Assembly: GCA_019186845.1 (NCBI GenBank)
Contig: JABARW010000021.1
Coordinates: 27,692 to 91,691 of the forward strand
Source of the DNA: Planctomycetota bacterium
GTDB lineage: Bacteria > Planctomycetota > UBA8742 > UBA2392
Length of the DNA: 64,000 nt
Reading direction: 5' to 3'
Part shown: piece after piece, positions 34,330-44,116 of the stretch
Layout: each line of letters begins with the position of its first letter
Numbering within the stretch: the first letter of the stretch is position 1
Notes under the pieces: generated by a model
What the model was told of the DNA's origin: nothing
The model's input: only the letters and a program-made list of their open reading frames with translations
The model's database searches: none
Translations under genes and position numbers: made by a program

Positions 34330-36275
34330 CACTTGCTCCCCGCGGGACGGGCCGCCGCTGCTCTGGCTGGCTCCTTCACTTTCTGCAACTTCAGATTCAG
34401 CCGCATCTCGTTTGCCACGCGCTCTCCATTGCGCACGCCCTTGGCCGTACCGGAAGCAGGCTGGGGCTCGCCGTCATAGACCTCCGGCTTGGCCGCCATC
34501 AGTTTCTTGAGCGCGTCCACCATGCGGAGGTCTTCGCGCTTGCCGCCGCGCTTGGAGATCTCCTCTGCTGTTTCGCTCGTGGAGGCAAAGAATGTGACGC
34601 TGGCCATGTCCTGGTTCACGTCAATCTTGACCAGGGCAAAGTCGTAGCTGGGTTGTCCGTCTTTGAGTGCGCCGATGACATCCGAAACGATGACGTCCGC
34701 GCGGTGAGGAATCGGGTGGTCTGTGACCACATCGCCGCGCAGTTTCTTCTGGTGGTCTTCCAGCCGTTTGGCCACAGCGCGGATCTCCGCCGCGGGCTCT
34801 CCCTCGATAACCGGGTATACCAGCTCCTGCTTGTCCTTGGCCGAAAGTTTGCTCTTGTCCATATTCTTGAAGGCCTGCCCGAAATACTGCTGGAGATCGT
34901 TGGGCATGACAAGCAGGTCGGCCGTGGCGCGCTCCAGGCTCTGGACCTGAGTATACGCCACGAGAAACATGATGCCGGCGAACAGGAACACAAGCGTGGC
35001 CGTAAACGCCAGAGGCGTCTTGGCGTAGTCAAACAGTGTGCCCGCCGCCAGGTCGCCCGTGCGATAGTCGACTCCCGTAAAGTCCCGCCCCAGCCCCTTG
35101 AGCGCGACACCCGTCAGGAAGGTGATCTCACCGAGGTCCGGCGCCTTGACGCCCCGCTCGCCGTCGCGCCCCACCGGATTGACCGTGTCCATCAGGTCAA
35201 TGGCGCTGAAGTTCTCGATCTGAAGCTCATTGGCTAGTGCCGCCGCCAGGTGCTGGCCTTCGGGGCCCAATCCGCTGACCACGAGACGCAGAACGGGCAC
35301 TTCGAGTCGCATCATGTAAAGGCTGCGACGGGCCTCCGCGGCCACGCGGCCTACGAACTTGAGCAGTTCCTCTCGGCTCATCTTGCGGATTCGGTCAGCG
35401 ACCTGCTGAGCGCCCAGGTTCACGCTTTCGCTCTTGGGCAAGCCGACGTTGGCTGTGTCAGCGGCCGGAAGCGTGGCGGGCTCATTGCCGGAATCCGTGT
35501 CATCTCGCTCCGGCTCGCCTGTAAGAAGCACGTACTCGTCGCGCGGAGCCTGCTGGGCCGTACCGATGGCCTGGGCCTCCAGTTGCTTCAACTGGGCCTT
35601 GGACTGCTCGGCCGTCGGGGCCGCCCCGCCTGCACCCGCCACGTAAGGACTTACAAACACGCGGGTGCTCAAAACCTTGCCATCTGACAACAGCGAGACA
35701 GCGGCCGTGTTGCCGGCGAAGTCAAGCCACAGCGTGGCCGGCTTGTCGGCGGACAACTCTTCGTGCAGCAGGCCCAGATTGAGCGTGCCCGAAAGGTTGC
35801 AGTCCACGCTGTCCACGCCCACGCCGGCCATTTCCAGGGCGTCGAGGCGCTTCTTGATGTAGTCCTTGTCGGCCGCCATCACCAGTACGCGAGATCCCGC
35901 CGCGTCGCTGGAAAGAATGGAGTAACCCACGGCCAGATCTTCGATGGGAACGCTGGGAATGGCGCCTTCCACCTGAAACTGGATGACCTTGTTTATCTGG
36001 CGCCGGTCCGAGAAGGCCAGGCGCAGTTCCCGATAGCGCATGGCATCGGGGCCCACGAGCAGGATCTTGTGTCCGCTACCCAGCTTGTTGGCCTTGAGGA
36101 AGGCTGCCACCTGGTCCGCCAGGTGTTTGGTGCGATCGACGACAACAGCGCCATCTTCCGTGCGCGCTTCGGCCAGGGCACCCGTCGCCACGCTCTTGAG
36201 ACGCGGCTTCCTGGCGCTGCCGCCGACCGTAACAGCCAGAATCTGGGTTTGGTTGATGTAAAGAGCAGTAGCCAA
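34329..36275 (-). CDS. PilM/GspL-like actin-fold protein fused to a PilN-like membrane segment
   Basis: The protein has 648 residues from TTG 36275, which has AAAGG eight bases upstream. An ATG at 36395 would overlap the divergent hflX region and is unlikely. The first 400 residues have the actin-like PilM pattern (LYINQTQILAVTVGG, FSDRRQINKVIQFQVEGAIP, TLWLDFAGNTAAVSLLSDGK). A transmembrane helix near 435-460 (TPLAFTATLVFLFAGIMFLV) is followed by a coiled, PilN-like periplasmic part with a Pro/Ala/Lys tail. PilM and PilN normally are separate subunits of the type IV pilus or type II secretion platform; here they appear as one chain. Confidence 0.75.
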   Translation of the reverse strand: MATALYINQTQILAVTVGGSARKPRLKSVATGALAEARTEDGAVVVDRTKHLADQVAAFLKANKLGSGHKILLVGPDAMRYRELRLAFSDRRQINKVIQFQVEGAIPSVPIEDLAVGYSILSSDAAGSRVLVMAADKDYIKKRLDALEMAGVGVDSVDCNLSGTLNLGLLHEELSADKPATLWLDFAGNTAAVSLLSDGKVLSTRVFVSPYVAGAGGAAPTAEQSKAQLKQLEAQAIGTAQQAPRDEYVLLTGEPERDDTDSGNEPATLPAADTANVGLPKSESVNLGAQQVADRIRKMSREELLKFVGRVAAEARRSLYMMRLEVPVLRLVVSGLGPEGQHLAAALANELQIENFSAIDLMDTVNPVGRDGERGVKAPDLGEITFLTGVALKGLGRDFTGVDYRTGDLAAGTLFDYAKTPLAFTATLVFLFAGIMFLVAYTQVQSLERATADLLVMPNDLQQYFGQAFKNMDKSKLSAKDKQELVYPVIEGEPAAEIRAVAKRLEDHQKKLRGDVVTDHPIPHRADVIVSDVIGALKDGQPSYDFALVKIDVNQDMASVTFFASTSETAEEISKRGGKREDLRMVDALKKLMAAKPEVYDGEPQPASGTAKGVRNGERVANEMRLNLKLQKVKEPARAAAARPAGSK

Positions 36276-36430
36276 GGCGACACCTTTAGTCGGGGCTGGT
36301 GAATGTAACGCCAGTCCTCCTTGGGCGTTGGGAAAATCCGCCGGGGTATTCTCCGGGCCCGCTCGCGGCGCCCCCTCCCCCCGCCGCAGCCCCAAGCTAC
36401 CCTGCCTGCCAGGACCGGAGCCGGCAGGCC

Positions 36431-37708
36431 ATGTACGACAAGACAGTTCTCGACGAGTTGTCCTACCAGAACATACCGGGCGTCATCGTCGGTGTGACTC
36501 TGCCCGACGATGCGCCTTTTGGCGACGAACCCCTGGATGAAATCAGCTCGCTCTGCAGCACCGCCGGCATCCGCGTGCGCGCCGCCATTCACCAGAATCG
36601 CAAGGACATCGACCCGACGTACTATGTGGGCAAAGGCAAGGCCACGGAGATCTCCGAAGCCGTCAAGGAGTCCGGCGCCAAGCTGGTGGTTTTCGACAAC
36701 GACCTTAAGCCCGGCCACCAGAAGAACCTGGAAGAAGTCTGCGGCTGCGCCGTCATTGATCGCACCGAGCTGATTCTGGCCATTTTCAACCAGCATGCCC
36801 GCACTCGACAAGCGCGGGTGCAGGTGGAGCTCGCGCGGGCCGAGTATGCTCTGCCGCGCCTGAAGAACCTGTGGAGCCACCTGGAGCGCCAGCGCGGGGC
36901 GTTGAGCGCGGTCGGCGGCGCGGGCGAGCGCCAGATAGAACTCGACCGCCGCATGCTGAAAAAGCGCATCCAGCGCTTGCAGGATGAATTGAAGGAGATT
37001 CTCAAGCGCCGCGAAATCGAGGTGGCTCGCCGCAGCGACCTGTTCCAGGTAGCCATCGTGGGCTACACCAACGCCGGCAAGAGCACCCTTATGAACGCCC
37101 TGACTCAGGAAGGTGTGCTGGCCGAGGACAAGCTGTTTGCCACGCTGGACACCCGTACCTGCATCTGGAAGCTCCCGGACCACAAGGTGCTGCTCAGCGA
37201 CACGGTCGGGTTCATCCGCAATCTGCCCCACAAGCTGGTGGCAAGCTTCCAGGCCACGCTGGAAGAAGTGCGCGAGGCCGATCTTCTGCTGCACGTGGTG
37301 GATGTCAGCCACCCCGCCGCCCAGGAAATGATCGAAGCGGTCAACACCGTTCTACGGGAGATCGGCGCCGAGGCCAACCGCACGCTCATGATCTTCAACA
37401 AGATCGACCGGGCCCACGACAAACCGTTGCTGGCGCAGCTTCATGCGCGCTACCCCGACTGCGTGAACATTTCTGCCGCCACGGGCGAGGGCCTGCCCGC
37501 CCTGTCCACCCGTGTGCAGGAGATTGTGGAAGAACGCGAAACCAGCGTCGACTGGACATTCAGCGCCGCCAACGGAAAGCTGCTCGCTTACCTGAAGCAG
37601 CACGGCAAAATTCTCGGCCTCGAATACATCGAGAACGACGTGCGCGTGCGCGCCCTTCTGGAGCCGAGATTCGTGGCAACCGCCACCGAGCTGCGCGACC
37701 GGGGCTGA
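36431..37708 (+). CDS. hflX: GTPase HflX
   Basis: The 425-residue protein starts at ATG 36431. The N-terminal HflX domain (YVGKGKATEI, VFDNDLKPGHQKNLEE, DRTELILAIFNQHA) leads to a coiled linker. The GTPase domain has G1 GYTNAGKST, G3 DTVGFIRNLPH and G4 FNKID. HflX splits and rescues stalled 70S ribosomes. The linker signature reads GGAGERQIELDRR instead of the usual GPGETQLETDRR, a small departure in the loop near the peptidyl-transferase centre. It is divergent from the PilM/N-like gene. Confidence 0.95.
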   Translation: MYDKTVLDELSYQNIPGVIVGVTLPDDAPFGDEPLDEISSLCSTAGIRVRAAIHQNRKDIDPTYYVGKGKATEISEAVKESGAKLVVFDNDLKPGHQKNLEEVCGCAVIDRTELILAIFNQHARTRQARVQVELARAEYALPRLKNLWSHLERQRGALSAVGGAGERQIELDRRMLKKRIQRLQDELKEILKRREIEVARRSDLFQVAIVGYTNAGKSTLMNALTQEGVLAEDKLFATLDTRTCIWKLPDHKVLLSDTVGFIRNLPHKLVASFQATLEEVREADLLLHVVDVSHPAAQEMIEAVNTVLREIGAEANRTLMIFNKIDRAHDKPLLAQLHARYPDCVNISAATGEGLPALSTRVQEIVEERETSVDWTFSAANGKLLAYLKQHGKILGLEYIENDVRVRALLEPRFVATATELRDRG

Positions 37709-37783
37709 GTCCTTACAAATCGCAGCTCCCGCAGTATTCGACGCGACACTCCCTGCCGTTAACCTGAGGCCAAGGAGAATGCC

Positions 37784-38152
37784 ATGAGTTACGGATTTCT
37801 CAGCGGATATCGCATGCAGGCGGCCTCGCGCCAGGCCGTTGAGGCCGGGGCCGAAGCTGAGGCAGCCGGCAACCGGGCCGAACGAGCCGCGCAGCGCCTG
37901 GAAGACATGCTCGCCCGTCATGCCCTGGTCCTCAAAACACTCCTCAGTTTCTGCGAGAAGCGCGGCCTGTTCAACGAGCCCGAGTTTCTGCGGATGATGG
38001 AGGAGGTAGACCTGTCCGACGGGATCCGCGACGGGCGCTATAAACCGGGCGCCGAGCCCAAGCGTTGCGCGGCCTGCGGACGTGCCAATCAGCGCACTGC
38101 CATCCGCTGCATGTACTGTGGGGAAGACATTCCCGATCGCGCCATCATCTGA
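37784..38152 (+). CDS. Small coiled-coil zinc-ribbon protein
   Basis: The 122-residue protein has AAGGAG seven bases before the ATG. The N-terminus is Ala/Glu-rich and helical, probably a short coiled coil (about 12-50). The C-terminus is a zinc ribbon, CAAC and CMYC (about 95-114). I recognise no function. Its 3' end overlaps the convergent TolB-like gene by 8 bases. Confidence 0.75.
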   Translation: MSYGFLSGYRMQAASRQAVEAGAEAEAAGNRAERAAQRLEDMLARHALVLKTLLSFCEKRGLFNEPEFLRMMEEVDLSDGIRDGRYKPGAEPKRCAACGRANQRTAIRCMYCGEDIPDRAII

Positions 38153-39245
38153 CCGCAACGGAGTACAGGCTTTCCGACCCGTCGATGCCGCCGAAGTAGA
38201 TGCGGCCCTTGTACTCCACGGGGTCGGTCACCCGCCCCCGTCCCAGGGGATTTCGAAGGTCGTAGAACGCCTGCCCTGCAAGATCGGTAATCGCAAAGCC
38301 GTCACCGCTGCTCATCAGGCCGGTCTGGGCCTTGTTCACCGTGAGAAACAGAATCCGCCCGTCAGCCATGAAGCGCGGCTGGATGGCGCCGTATCCGCGC
38401 GGGGAGTTGAGTGTGGTGGTCAGGCCTGTGGAGAAGTCATAGACACGAACAGTAAACCAGCCCCCCCGGGCGTACTGGTAGGCCACGCGCAAACCGTCGG
38501 GCGCGAAGTCGGGATGCAAGCCGGCCACGGGGGTGCCGGACGCGCTCAACAACCTCCAGCGCGACACCACTTGACGCAGGTGCTCACGAGGGCGGGCCGG
38601 TGCCCCGCGGACGGGCTCTCGCTCGCGACGATCCTCCAAGGCGACAAACTCTGTGGGTCGCCCGTTCAATGGAGACTTGGGAATCTCCGGCCCCGGCTGG
38701 CCCGAGAGGCTGATTCCGCACAGGCACCAGTCATCGAGCGCGGCTGACCAGGCCGCATGGCAAAGCATGCTGCCGTCCGGAGACCAGGTCGGCTGAACGC
38801 AGTCTTCGCGCGCATCGGGAGTGACGAGTTGAGGCTCGCCCACTGCCTGAAGGTCCAGCAGATAGATGTCCCACCAGCCGCGCGCATTGCCGCCAAAGGA
38901 CAGCCAGCGGCCATCCCTGGAAACGCGAGGCCACAATTCGTCGCCGTCAAGATGGGTGAGGCGCTGGGCAGCGTGATAGCCCAGGCGCTGGCGGTAGATG
39001 TCAAAGCCCCGGCCATCGCGGTCGCTGGCGAAATACAGCCAGTCCCCTCCGTCATCGACCAGACAGGGGTGCAAGTCGCGGGAGAGTCCCTGCGTATGAC
39101 GAGTGACGGGAATGAGCAGTGCACCCTGGGCATAGGGGGACTCTTCGCTGTCCAGCGCGGGTCCCGGCTGCCGCACCACGGGCAGGCCGTAGTAGGAGAC
39201 GCATCCGCCAAGAACCAATGAAAGCAAGCTCAACCACCGAATCAT
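38145..39245 (-). CDS. TolB-like beta-propeller lipoprotein
   Basis: The 366-residue protein has signal MIRWLSLLSLVLGGC with a lipobox. WD40-like PD40 repeats follow: DDGGDWLYFASDRDGRGFDI, RVSRDGRWLSFGGNARGWWD, PTWSPDGSMLCHA, PDFAPDGLRVAYQYARGGW and PRFMADGRILFLTV. Together they suggest a six-bladed propeller anchored to a membrane, facing the periplasm. The stretch between about 205 and 240 is charged and Arg-rich, unlike the rest, and may be a loop. Function is unknown; TolB relatives act in envelope maintenance. Confidence 0.82.
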   Translation of the reverse strand: MIRWLSLLSLVLGGCVSYYGLPVVRQPGPALDSEESPYAQGALLIPVTRHTQGLSRDLHPCLVDDGGDWLYFASDRDGRGFDIYRQRLGYHAAQRLTHLDGDELWPRVSRDGRWLSFGGNARGWWDIYLLDLQAVGEPQLVTPDAREDCVQPTWSPDGSMLCHAAWSAALDDWCLCGISLSGQPGPEIPKSPLNGRPTEFVALEDRREREPVRGAPARPREHLRQVVSRWRLLSASGTPVAGLHPDFAPDGLRVAYQYARGGWFTVRVYDFSTGLTTTLNSPRGYGAIQPRFMADGRILFLTVNKAQTGLMSSGDGFAITDLAGQAFYDLRNPLGRGRVTDPVEYKGRIYFGGIDGSESLYSVAVR

Positions 39246-39427
39246 TTTCGCCTCGCGCTAAGACAACCCGCCGTATCCCCTTCATCGGCAAACCCCGCAG
39301 CCCACTTGAGGGAAAAACTTCCGGCATCCGTCACAGCCGCGCCACAGGCCGCTTTCCAAGCGCACCGAACCGGCCAACAGGGCGTTTCTGCTCAAGACAC
39401 GACATCAGCGGAACCGATGATTGCGGC

Positions 39428-40027
39428 ATGCGCGAGACTCTGCAGAGGCTTGGCAGGTTCGCCCGCCGCGCCCTTCTTGTGGCCGGCGGAGTTAGCGCCT
39501 GCCTGGCGGGTGCCCTCTGGTTCTTTGGCGGCCGCGCCAGTGACCAGAAGGCGGACTGCATCGTGGTCTTTGGCGCCGCGATACGCAAAGGCCGCACGCC
39601 CAGCGACGCGCTGGAGTATCGCCTGGACCATGCACTGACCCTCTATCGACTCGGGCGCGCCCGCCGCATCGTCGTCACAGGCGGAGGGGAGGGCAACTAC
39701 GATGAGGCCGCAGTCATGAGGCAGTGGCTATGCGAGCGCGGCGTCCCGGCGACTGCCATTCTTGTAGACAGCGATTCCTCGACCACGCGCGAGAGCGGCA
39801 AGAACGTGTCAAAGTTGATGCAGCGCCACAAGCTGAAGTCGGCGCTGGTGGTGAGCCAGTGGTTCCACGTTGCCCGTTGCCGACTTGTGCTTGAACAGGA
39901 AGGGACTGCTGAAACACTGGCCGCGCCCTGCGGAGGCAACACCCTGAGGCGCGAGCCCTTCTTCGTGGCGCGTGAACTCTTGGGCCTGCCCGCCTATTTC
40001 TTCCGGCTCGATGAGCTCAGGAGCTGA
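39428..40027 (+). CDS. ElyC/SanA/YdcF-like DUF218 membrane protein
   Basis: The 199-residue protein starts at ATG 39428; the longer upstream frame is not convincing. One transmembrane segment (ARRALLVAGGVSACLAGALWF) is followed by the DUF218 domain: DCIVVFGAAIRKG, RLDHALTLYRLGRARRIVVT, GGGEGNYDEA, DSSTTRESGKNV and SQWFHVARCRLV. In enterobacteria ElyC and SanA affect envelope and peptidoglycan-lipid carrier homeostasis. About 180 bases before it hold no gene that I can support. Confidence 0.85.
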   Translation: MRETLQRLGRFARRALLVAGGVSACLAGALWFFGGRASDQKADCIVVFGAAIRKGRTPSDALEYRLDHALTLYRLGRARRIVVTGGGEGNYDEAAVMRQWLCERGVPATAILVDSDSSTTRESGKNVSKLMQRHKLKSALVVSQWFHVARCRLVLEQEGTAETLAAPCGGNTLRREPFFVARELLGLPAYFFRLDELRS

Positions 40028-40042
40028 TCTGCACTGGCGCTC

Positions 40043-41848
40043 TTATCGGCGACGCTCCAGCGTAATGGTCAGTGGCGTGACGAACGCCCCCGGGCGCGCG
40101 GGGTTCAGACGAAACCGTGAGAACTCCCGCGAGGATTCCCGCGAAACAGCGTAGATGGCAATAGCCTTACGCATCAGCTCAGCGCCATCACTCCACTCCT
40201 GATTCCGGGCCAGTACGAAACTTGAGGCTTGGGCTAACTCCTGGCGGAACTCGAACTCGCCCGGCTTGTACCACGTGGGCTTCTCGACCGCGACTCCGTC
40301 CGTCAAGAACAACCGGGTGTCTTTGCGGCCCCAGGTGTCGACGTCTGAGGGTGGCAGCTTGACGTTGACCGCCGGCTGAACCAAGAAGTGAAAGCGCCAG
40401 GGGCCTGCGCGCGGTGTTGCCCCGGGCACAAGGGAGGCCCACTCTTTCGCTTCTTCGTCGGGCTCATCGAGGTCCACTCGACAGTCGATGCCGCCCTGAT
40501 GCCAGAGTTGCAGCCAGTTGCGCGCCCCGCCAGCGGAGAGAACGGCATAGAACTCAAAGTCGCCACGCTCGTTGGCATAAGTCAGGGAGCGGGAGTCTGT
40601 GACGCTCAGTCGTGTGGCGGGCAGGGTCTCCCTGCGGCCGCCCCCCAGCAACGGGCCTCCCGTGAACGTGTAGTCAACTTTGCCCTCGACTCTGCAGGTG
40701 CTCTCAGGAATCAGACGCAGGTCGACATGAGCATAGTTGGAAGAAGACGGGTCCGCCTCCCGTACCGCCTCGCAGGCCCACCCCCAGCCTACCGCCCCCA
40801 CTCTCAGCACGCCTGCCGCGACCATGGGAAAGTGGAACTCGACCCGACCCTTGGCGGGACAGGGCACGCTCATGAAAATGTGGTCATCAAAGAGGGGGCC
40901 GCGCAGGTCGCTGCGGAACTCCGCCCAGACGCGCACCTCGCACGAGGCATCCACCGGGTTTTCAACATTGACGCGGACTCTCAGGCCCCTGCTGCGCTGC
41001 ATGCGAACGGAGTAGAATGCATTTGTGTCGGGCTCGATCTTGCCGGCCTTGGAAGAGGGCTCGTGCAGCTCATAGCCGTCCAGATACACCGCCAGGGGTG
41101 CCGCCGACTTCTCGTGCACCAGGCTTGTGTGATCATGCTCCGAAACGGGTAGGGCAAAATGCCCTTCCTCATTGGTCACGGCCCGGGGGGTCTCCAACCG
41201 GTCGGGCTTGTCACTCGCCAGCGCCACCACGGCCCCGGCCAGGGGCTTGCGCGTCAGATGGTCAATGACTCTTCCGCGCAGATAGAAGGGGCCGGTCTTT
41301 TTCAAATCACTCGGCAGCGCCGGCTTGAACAGGCCCAACTGCTCAAACTGATGAAGTGCATTGGCGCTCAGATAGCCTGGGCGGGCGGAGAGCACCTCGG
41401 AGCGAGTGCGTATGATCAGGAAGTCACGGGCCGCCGACGCCGAACCGCGCAGCGTCCTGCCGTCGACCGTAACCGCTGGACCCTCATAGGGTTCGTCGAG
41501 TGCCTCTGCCTCAACGTCTGGCGGCGCCGGCACCTCGGACATGCCGCTACCTGCCCCGCCTTGGGACTGCTTGTCATCTCCGGGACTGGGCTCTTCAACG
41601 GGTGCACGGCCGGGCTTGACCTCCCGTGCCGCGCGCTCGGCAACACTTTCTTCCGGGGAATCGCAACCGGACTCCAATTCATCTGTGCCTGACGCTCCCG
41701 GCGCAGGCCGCCAATAGCGCGCCTGGCTTGCACCGGCGACAAACTCCTCGATTGAACCGTAGCGAATGGTCAAGTACGCCCAGCTACCCAGCAACACACC
41801 CACCAGCACCACCAGGGCGATAAGCGAAAATCTGGCAAATGCCTTCAT
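40043..41848 (-). CDS. Large membrane-anchored protein with carboxypeptidase-regulatory-like domain
   Basis: The 601-residue protein starts at ATG 41848 (GAGGCGG upstream). A signal anchor (FSLIALVVLVGVLLGSWAYL) is followed by an acidic, probably disordered 90 residues, then beta-rich domains. The clearest domain begins PFYLRGRVIDHLTRKPLAGA (around residue 190) and continues with EGHFALPVSEHDHTSL, the Cna-B/CarboxypepD_reg pattern. Later segments are beta-rich without recognised family. It is similar in style to the proteins at 50567 and 61916, so probably part of an expanded envelope family. Confidence 0.8.
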   Translation of the reverse strand: MKAFARFSLIALVVLVGVLLGSWAYLTIRYGSIEEFVAGASQARYWRPAPGASGTDELESGCDSPEESVAERAAREVKPGRAPVEEPSPGDDKQSQGGAGSGMSEVPAPPDVEAEALDEPYEGPAVTVDGRTLRGSASAARDFLIIRTRSEVLSARPGYLSANALHQFEQLGLFKPALPSDLKKTGPFYLRGRVIDHLTRKPLAGAVVALASDKPDRLETPRAVTNEEGHFALPVSEHDHTSLVHEKSAAPLAVYLDGYELHEPSSKAGKIEPDTNAFYSVRMQRSRGLRVRVNVENPVDASCEVRVWAEFRSDLRGPLFDDHIFMSVPCPAKGRVEFHFPMVAAGVLRVGAVGWGWACEAVREADPSSSNYAHVDLRLIPESTCRVEGKVDYTFTGGPLLGGGRRETLPATRLSVTDSRSLTYANERGDFEFYAVLSAGGARNWLQLWHQGGIDCRVDLDEPDEEAKEWASLVPGATPRAGPWRFHFLVQPAVNVKLPPSDVDTWGRKDTRLFLTDGVAVEKPTWYKPGEFEFRQELAQASSFVLARNQEWSDGAELMRKAIAIYAVSRESSREFSRFRLNPARPGAFVTPLTITLERRR

Positions 41849-41933
41849 GGCCGCCTCGTGGGGTTGCAACGCGGGGCTATGAATTTTGAACGAACAGCAA
41901 TCGCAGAAGTTGCGGGCGATTGCGTTTTCTGGG

Positions 41934-42221
41934 TCAGTGACTGTGGCCGCAGCCGGGCCCGCAGGAATGCGACGGCCCTTTGTCCGGTTTGGCCTCAGAC
42001 TTTGATTCCGGCTTGGAATCACTGGCAGCGGTACCCTTGCGCGCGTAATCAGTCAGGTAGAAACCGCTGCCCTTGAAAATCAGGCCGGAGCCCGCCGACA
42101 TGAGGCGCTTGACCTTCTTCTTTCCGCACTTGGGACAGAGCTTCACCGGCGCCGCGCTCATGGCGTGAAAGGCCTCAAACTCATGACCGCAATCGGGACA
42201 GGCGTATTCATAGGTAGGCAT
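41934..42221 (-). CDS. FmdB-type zinc-ribbon protein
   Basis: The 95-residue protein has the FmdB opening MPTYEYACPDCGHEFEAFHA, a second CPKC pair (about 34-37), MSAGSGLIFKGSGFYLTDYA, then a Lys/Ser/Glu tail ending in HSCGPGCGHSH, a likely extra metal-binding end. It is the last gene of the chaperone run, 17 bases after grpE. Function is unknown in the family, though such proteins are often near chaperones. Confidence 0.9.
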   Translation of the reverse strand: MPTYEYACPDCGHEFEAFHAMSAAPVKLCPKCGKKKVKRLMSAGSGLIFKGSGFYLTDYARKGTAASDSKPESKSEAKPDKGPSHSCGPGCGHSH

Positions 42222-42238
42222 GGGCGACTCCGGTCAGG

Positions 42239-42886
42239 CTATTTCTGGTTTACCACGACTTTGGCGGGCCGGAGCACACGATCATGGATCTTCCAGCCCC
42301 GCTCAAACACCTGAGCCACGGCGTTGTTCTCGAGCTTATCGTCCTTGGTGAGCATCAGGGCTTCGTGCTCGGCCGGGTCAAAGGGCTTGCCCTGGGCATC
42401 AATGGGCCTGAGTCCGCTCTTTTCAAAGGCCGCCAGCATGGATGAGTAAGTCAGCTTGATTCCTTCGTACAGACCCTTGAAGTCGGGCGTCTTTTCAGCC
42501 ACGGCCAGCGCGCGCTCGAGGTTGTCCACCGTGACCAGCAGTTCCTTGGCGAAGGTACCCACCACATAGCGGGCGACCTCAGATGACTCGCGTTCAAGGC
42601 GCTTGCGGGTATTCTCGAAATCCGCCTGATTGCGCCTTGCCAAATCGAGCCAATGCTCAGCCTCGCCGGCGCGCTTTGCCAGGGCCAGCAGGTCGGCGTC
42701 CGGCAATTGACGCAAGGCCGCCGCCTTGCGCTCCTCGGGAGCTTGAGCGTCGGCGATGGCTTCTCCGGCCAGGGCCTCCCGGGAGACCTTCTCCTCGGCG
42801 TCGTTGTGCACTACATCTTCAGCCGGGTTGTCCCGCGGCGAAGCATTGCCAACCTTGGCTGGATCGCTTTGCTGGTTCTTGCTCAT
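42239..42886 (-). CDS. grpE: Nucleotide exchange factor GrpE
   Basis: The 215-residue protein has an acidic N-terminus and a long coiled-coil helix. The GrpE core is RNQADFENTRKRLERES, then VDNLERALAVAE, GIKLTYSSMLAAFEKSGL and the beta-wing motif FDPAEHEALM. GrpE releases ADP from DnaK. It lies between dnaJ (46 bases upstream) and the FmdB-like gene. DnaK itself is not in the window. Confidence 0.95.
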   Translation of the reverse strand: MSKNQQSDPAKVGNASPRDNPAEDVVHNDAEEKVSREALAGEAIADAQAPEERKAAALRQLPDADLLALAKRAGEAEHWLDLARRNQADFENTRKRLERESSEVARYVVGTFAKELLVTVDNLERALAVAEKTPDFKGLYEGIKLTYSSMLAAFEKSGLRPIDAQGKPFDPAEHEALMLTKDDKLENNAVAQVFERGWKIHDRVLRPAKVVVNQK

Positions 42887-42932
42887 GGCTTCACTGCTCC
42901 TGCACTTTCATGCTCGGGGACTGGCCGCGCCA

Positions 42933-44075
42933 TCAGCGCTTGAGCAACTTCTTCATCATGTCAAGGAAGCTCTGACGCTCCGGCGTCACGTTCTGGTCTT
43001 CCGTTTCTGCAAACTGGCGCAGCAGCTTCTCCTGCTCTTTGGTCAACTTGCGCGGCACCTCGACGACAACCTCCACCAACTGGTCCCCTTTGCCATAACC
43101 GCCAAGCTTCGGAAAACCTTCCCCCTTGAGCCTGAGCACGGTCTGGCTCTGGGTGCCGCGCGGCACCTTCAGCTCGGCCTTGCCCCGAAGTGTGGGCACC
43201 TCAATGCTTGCACCCAGAGCAGCCTGTGCAAAGGAGATGGGAACCACGAGGAACACGTCGGCCTCGGCGCGCTTGAAGACAGGGTGGGGCCGGATGCGCA
43301 CATCGCACAGCAAATCGCCGGCCTCGGCCCCGGGGTCTCCGCTTTCGCCTTCGCCCGCGACTCGAAGGGTGATGCCGTCCTCGATGCCTGCGGGAATCTT
43401 GATCTTGATCTCGCGGGCCTTGACCACGCGCCCGGCCCCGCGGCAGGTGCCGCAGGGATCGGTGATGGTCTCACCGGTACCCCCGCACTGGGGGCAGGTG
43501 CTGCGCATCTGGAAAAAGCCGGCCGAACTCATGACAGCGCCGGCGCCGCCACAGGTGCCGCAGGTGGTCGGCTTCGTGCCCTGCTTGGCGCCGCTGCCGT
43601 GGCAGGTTTCGCAGAGCTCGCCACGGCGGAGCTCAATGGTCCTTTCGATGGGCTCGATGGGGTCAGAGAAATCCAGTTCCACGCTGCAGCGCAGGGAAGC
43701 ACCCTTGCGGGCGCGACGGCGGCCCCGCGTCGAGCCGCGTGAGCCACCGCCGAAGAAATCTCCAAACACACTGCCGCCGAAGATGTCGCCAAACGCCGAG
43801 AATATGTCTTCGACGTTGGTGAAGCCCGCGCCGCCGCCGGGAAAGCCGCCGTCCACACCGGCATGCCCGAACTGGTCGTAGTTGCGACGCTTGCTTTCGT
43901 CGGAGAGCACGCCGTAGGCTTCCGCAGCCTCCTTGAACTTGGACTCGGCTTCCTTGTCGCCCTGGTTGCGGTCCGGGTGGTACTTGAGGGCCAGCTTGTG
44001 ATAGGCCTTCTTGATCTCGTCTGGAGAAGCATTCTTCTCCACACCGAGAATCTCGTAGTAGTCGCGCTTTGCCAT
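42933..44075 (-). CDS. dnaJ: Chaperone protein DnaJ
   Basis: The 380-residue protein has the complete class I architecture. The J domain (4-70) has YHPDRN, then a Gly/Phe-rich region. The four zinc-finger repeats are [24 protein letters not shown] and CGTCRGAG, followed by the C-terminal substrate-binding domains. It stimulates DnaK ATPase and binds unfolded proteins. It is in the minus-strand chaperone run, with grpE next. Confidence 0.97.
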   Translation of the reverse strand: MAKRDYYEILGVEKNASPDEIKKAYHKLALKYHPDRNQGDKEAESKFKEAAEAYGVLSDESKRRNYDQFGHAGVDGGFPGGGAGFTNVEDIFSAFGDIFGGSVFGDFFGGGSRGSTRGRRRARKGASLRCSVELDFSDPIEPIERTIELRRGELCETCHGSGAKQGTKPTTCGTCGGAGAVMSSAGFFQMRSTCPQCGGTGETITDPCGTCRGAGRVVKAREIKIKIPAGIEDGITLRVAGEGESGDPGAEAGDLLCDVRIRPHPVFKRAEADVFLVVPISFAQAALGASIEVPTLRGKAELKVPRGTQSQTVLRLKGEGFPKLGGYGKGDQLVEVVVEVPRKLTKEQEKLLRQFAETEDQNVTPERQSFLDMMKKLLKR

Positions 44076-44116
44076 ATCACGCTGCCCCTAAACACCGGTA
44101 GCCCGGCCTTACCGGA

